A stretch of DNA of 6,558 nucleotides. Origin: Treponema sp. Its GTDB lineage: Bacteria; Spirochaetota; Spirochaetia; Treponematales; Breznakiellaceae. The notes below the pieces were generated by a model. That model saw only the letters and a program-made list of their open reading frames with translations, was not told the DNA's origin and searched no databases. The stretch covers positions 1-6,558 of the forward strand of contig JAITJV010000213.1 of assembly GCA_031278755.1 (NCBI GenBank), read 5' to 3'. A program made the position numbers and the translations under genes. Each line of letters begins with the position of its first letter. Positions within the stretch are counted from its first letter, which is position 1. This document shows, piece by piece, positions 3,974 through 6,558 of the stretch.

Positions 3974-6558
3974 ATGAAAAAGCCATCGGTAAATCCGTTG
4001 TATCAATCCCCTGATTTTTGGCTGGAGCAATTGCAGTTTTCCCATAATTTCAAACAGTGGCTCAAACCACTGTTTAATAAAGAGTCCCTGTCGGATAGGG
4101 AATTCTTCAGACTGGAAGAACGGCTTCACTTTCTTCGGAATAGACCCGAGTATTTTAAAAAACTCCTTTTTTTGTACGGCAATCCGGAAAAAACACCGCT
4201 TTTTGACGCCGAAGCCCTGGACCGCGAGAAGACAAAGACAATTTCAAATCTGTTTCAGAATTGGAGCGGGGTTTTTCATGAGGATGTTATTGAAATTCTG
4301 GATCAGGTAAAGAAACATGCCGCGGTCAACAAGACCTTTCGGAAAGAATACGCAAAAACAAAACGAAACAATAAAAAAAATTTCCCCATTCAAAAAAGAA
4401 CGGAAACATACCTGAACGGAAAATATCCCCTTGAACTTATAGCCGAATTTGAAGGAATTCCCGTTTCCATGTTAAAGCGCGATCTGCTTCCTTTCCTGTT
4501 TTGGGGCGTGAATGTATATACGGCAATTCATAAATTGAAATACGGAGAACCGGAAGAGAAAAACTGCGCCGGGATTCCTCGGTGGAAAGACGGGAATAAG
4601 GCGTTTTTGCCTTTTTTGGGATACGCGGTAAAAGCAAAAGATCTTGACGTGCCGGAGAAAATATTTGAAGAAGTAAATCTCCGCGAGACAATTAATATCC
4701 TTGCCGATATTTTTTATAAGCAGGATTATGGGGAAAACTGGCTTGCCGCGGCGATCGCGGATGATTTTTATAAAGAAAATTCAGGCGGCCATGAATTCCG
4801 GAATTATATTGAAAACAACAACCCCGGCGAGAAAGAACGGGCCTGGCTTTTTCTTGAGTTCATTGGGGGAAAAATCAACAACTCCGCCGCAAGCAGCGGG
4901 GCATTAAACCCCTCGCTAACAATCAACCATGATACTTCCGGCGGCAGTCTCGCGGCAATTCAATCCTTTTTTCCAAATCTTTGCAATTTGCCGGCAGCAG
5001 GACAATCCCCTGCCGGTTATCTTGATTATTTGTCCGGGACGGCAAACAAAAAGACATTCGGTAAATTTATAAAAACGATGGCGAAAAAGGCCGCTTCATT
5101 CCCTGTGAATGATTTTCTGGATTCCGGGTGTTTCAGTAATTATTCAGCCGGAGGAATCAATGCCTATGTAACAGATTTCCTGCGGGAATATTTAAAAAAT
5201 ATAAAACCGGGGGATGATGAAACAATCCTCATAGGCCGCTATCTTTATAATGTTATAGACAATCAGGGCGGCAGGATGTCCGGACAGGCTGAAAATGTTC
5301 TCTATACGTGCGGCTTTTGGAATATCTGTGCACATTATATGGACAATACCGGTTTTATTCTTCGCATGCTTGCGGTGCCCGGCAGTTTTAGCGGTGAACA
5401 TTATTCAAAATATGACTGGATAAAACAGGTTTTTATAACGTGGTTTTCAGGAAAGCATGGGGCGGCGGAAAACGATCCCGTGTGGCGCCATTATGATGCC
5501 GAAAGTGTTTCAGGAAAAGCTGTTTCGGTTATTGAAACACTGCTTTCGGCCGGAACAATATACTGCGAGCCTGATATCACCGAATACATTTGGGGCTTGA
5601 TAAAAGAACAGGACGGGGCAAATCATATCAAAAATATTTTTTTGCCCGCCGGATATTTCGCAAGAACCAACAAAAAGCCGGAAAGGGACATTTCGTTATT
5701 AAATACCGGCAATTTAGATGTCCGGATAAAAAACGAACTCAACGTAATGATGTATTTGAAGAATCATGAAAAATTTGATTTTATTGATTTTTCATTGAGT
5801 CACGCCGCCATCCGGGATATTGAAATGTTTCCCGAAATTGTTTTTACCCTGAACAAGACAAATTTCGCCGAACTGGCTCTGCTGTTTTTGAAAAAGAACG
5901 GAAAAAGTTTCGCGGAAGTCCGGGAAATATGCCGTATTACAGGCAGGCATTCACTGTTTTTAAACGGTTTGGCCTCCGTTCCTTCCGTTTCTCTGGAATC
6001 ATATTTTGAATTTTTCGCGGACAGAGTTCTTAATGAAAACGAAGGGGAATTTGCCGGACTCTTTACATTTCTTGAAGTTTATTCTTTTTTACGGGAAAAA
6101 ATAAATTCCTGGCTTGAAGAGAAGGCTCCGGAAACCGCAAAGATTATTGACCGCTGCAAAAGACATTTGGCGTTGCTGCGCAAGGGCGAGAGCCTGGACA
6201 TCAATCCGGAAGAAAGAAATTATTTCACCGCGGCGGCGTGTCTGGCGGCCTGTCTTGTTTCTGAAACCGGTGATTACTGGAAAGGCGTTAAACCTTTGTT
6301 GCTGGCCTTTAGAAAATCACGGAAGGTTTTGTTAAATGAAAATTTGTATCCCCTAAACACTGCCCGGGAAAATATTGCCGATTGCATATACGGATTATTA
6401 TCCGGACAGGGAAACGATGCAAAGTCAAGAAAACTCAGACAGGATATGGCGAATGAATTTTGTGATTATCTCAAACCGCTGCCGGACAAAGGCGGCGGAG
6501 ATCGTGAGGACAGGCGGAATAATTACAGCAAAATTGAACAAAATCTTGAAGGTTTCGA
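3974..6558 (+). CDS. Very large protein of unknown function, 3' end beyond the window
   Basis: I do not recognise this protein. I read the frame codon by codon from ATG 3974 to the window edge: 861 codons, no stop, so the protein exceeds 861 residues. It begins MKKPSVNPLYQSPDFWLEQL. No signal peptide or membrane helix is evident, and no Walker A, nuclease or kinase motif was spotted. It is rich in Lys, Glu, Asn, Phe and Tyr and reads as mostly helical, like a solenoid or scaffold. A basic stretch (about 113-142, with KTKRNNKKN at 128-136) precedes a helix-turn-helix-like segment (LELIAEFEGIPVSMLKRDL, 153-171). Residues about 310-340 are Ser/Gly/Asn/Pro-rich, a probable linker. A polar stretch (about 836-855: DKGGGDREDRRNN) suggests another linker before an unseen C-terminal part. 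A near-consensus promoter, direct repeats and a strong ribosome site precede it. It is AT-richer than its neighbours. It is divergent from pheT and may head an operon to the right. Confidence 0.85.
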   Translation, partial: MKKPSVNPLYQSPDFWLEQLQFSHNFKQWLKPLFNKESLSDREFFRLEERLHFLRNRPEYFKKLLFLYGNPEKTPLFDAEALDREKTKTISNLFQNWSGVFHEDVIEILDQVKKHAAVNKTFRKEYAKTKRNNKKNFPIQKRTETYLNGKYPLELIAEFEGIPVSMLKRDLLPFLFWGVNVYTAIHKLKYGEPEEKNCAGIPRWKDGNKAFLPFLGYAVKAKDLDVPEKIFEEVNLRETINILADIFYKQDYGENWLAAAIADDFYKENSGGHEFRNYIENNNPGEKERAWLFLEFIGGKINNSAASSGALNPSLTINHDTSGGSLAAIQSFFPNLCNLPAAGQSPAGYLDYLSGTANKKTFGKFIKTMAKKAASFPVNDFLDSGCFSNYSAGGINAYVTDFLREYLKNIKPGDDETILIGRYLYNVIDNQGGRMSGQAENVLYTCGFWNICAHYMDNTGFILRMLAVPGSFSGEHYSKYDWIKQVFITWFSGKHGAAENDPVWRHYDAESVSGKAVSVIETLLSAGTIYCEPDITEYIWGLIKEQDGANHIKNIFLPAGYFARTNKKPERDISLLNTGNLDVRIKNELNVMMYLKNHEKFDFIDFSLSHAAIRDIEMFPEIVFTLNKTNFAELALLFLKKNGKSFAEVREICRITGRHSLFLNGLASVPSVSLESYFEFFADRVLNENEGEFAGLFTFLEVYSFLREKINSWLEEKAPETAKIIDRCKRHLALLRKGESLDINPEERNYFTAAACLAACLVSETGDYWKGVKPLLLAFRKSRKVLLNENLYPLNTARENIADCIYGLLSGQGNDAKSRKLRQDMANEFCDYLKPLPDKGGGDREDRRNNYSKIEQNLEGF
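4052..4075 (+). repeat. Perfect 9-bp inverted repeat early in the large orphan gene
   Basis: AAACAGTGG (4052-4060), a 6-nt loop CTCAAA, and CCACTGTTT (4067-4075) form a perfect stem over codons 27-34 of the orphan gene. Ten nucleotides later TCCCT (4085-4089) and AGGGA (4097-4101) form a second, 5-bp stem with a 7-nt loop. In the mRNA these would be two tandem hairpins about 80-130 nt after the start codon. They could affect elongation, mRNA stability or protein binding, or be a by-product of coding. There is no U-tract, so they are not intrinsic terminators. Confidence 0.5.

Noticed and set aside
3932..5401. Short minus-strand and alternate-frame open frames within the orphan gene
   Set aside because: The + strand frame starting at 3974 is continuous for 861 codons with a strong ribosome site, so these are chance frames.

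Overview
The window looks like a spirochaete chromosome segment, most likely from Treponema or a close relative. The main reason is the phenylalanyl-tRNA synthetase beta chain: it is the short archaeal/eukaryotic type (585 aa with the chosen start), which spirochaetes carry in place of the roughly 800-aa bacterial type. No database search was possible, so the genus is an inference.

Layout. At the left edge (1-315, +) is the 3' end of a TatD-family hydrolase gene. It converges, with only 6 bp between stop codons, on a minus-strand block read right to left: pheT (3745-1988), rsmE (1929-1144) and a zinc-metallopeptidase-like gene (1125-322). The block joins tRNA charging, 16S rRNA methylation and a probable small protease. 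The pheT-rsmE gap is 58 bp and holds a weak terminator-like hairpin and an extended -10 promoter-like sequence, so rsmE and the peptidase gene may have their own transcript. Neither pheT nor rsmE has a visible Shine-Dalgarno sequence, and each has a -10-like hexamer placed for leaderless or nearly leaderless initiation.

From 3746 to 3973 is a divergent intergenic region. On the + strand it holds a near-consensus sigma-70 promoter (TTGACA, 17 bp, TAATAT), an exact 10-bp direct repeat in the untranslated leader, a third inverted half-site over the transcription start, and a strong Shine-Dalgarno sequence.

From 3974 to the right edge one + strand reading frame stays open for 861 codons and runs off the window. 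It is the most interesting object here: a very large, AT-richer, probably helical protein of no family I recognise, with a lysine-rich segment followed by a helix-turn-helix-like segment near its N-terminus. Its strong expression signals, possible operator repeats and composition unlike the housekeeping block suggest an accessory gene, possibly the first of an operon continuing to the right. Nothing in the sequence proves a function, and I do not assign one. No tRNA, rRNA, CRISPR array, insertion sequence or attachment site was seen.
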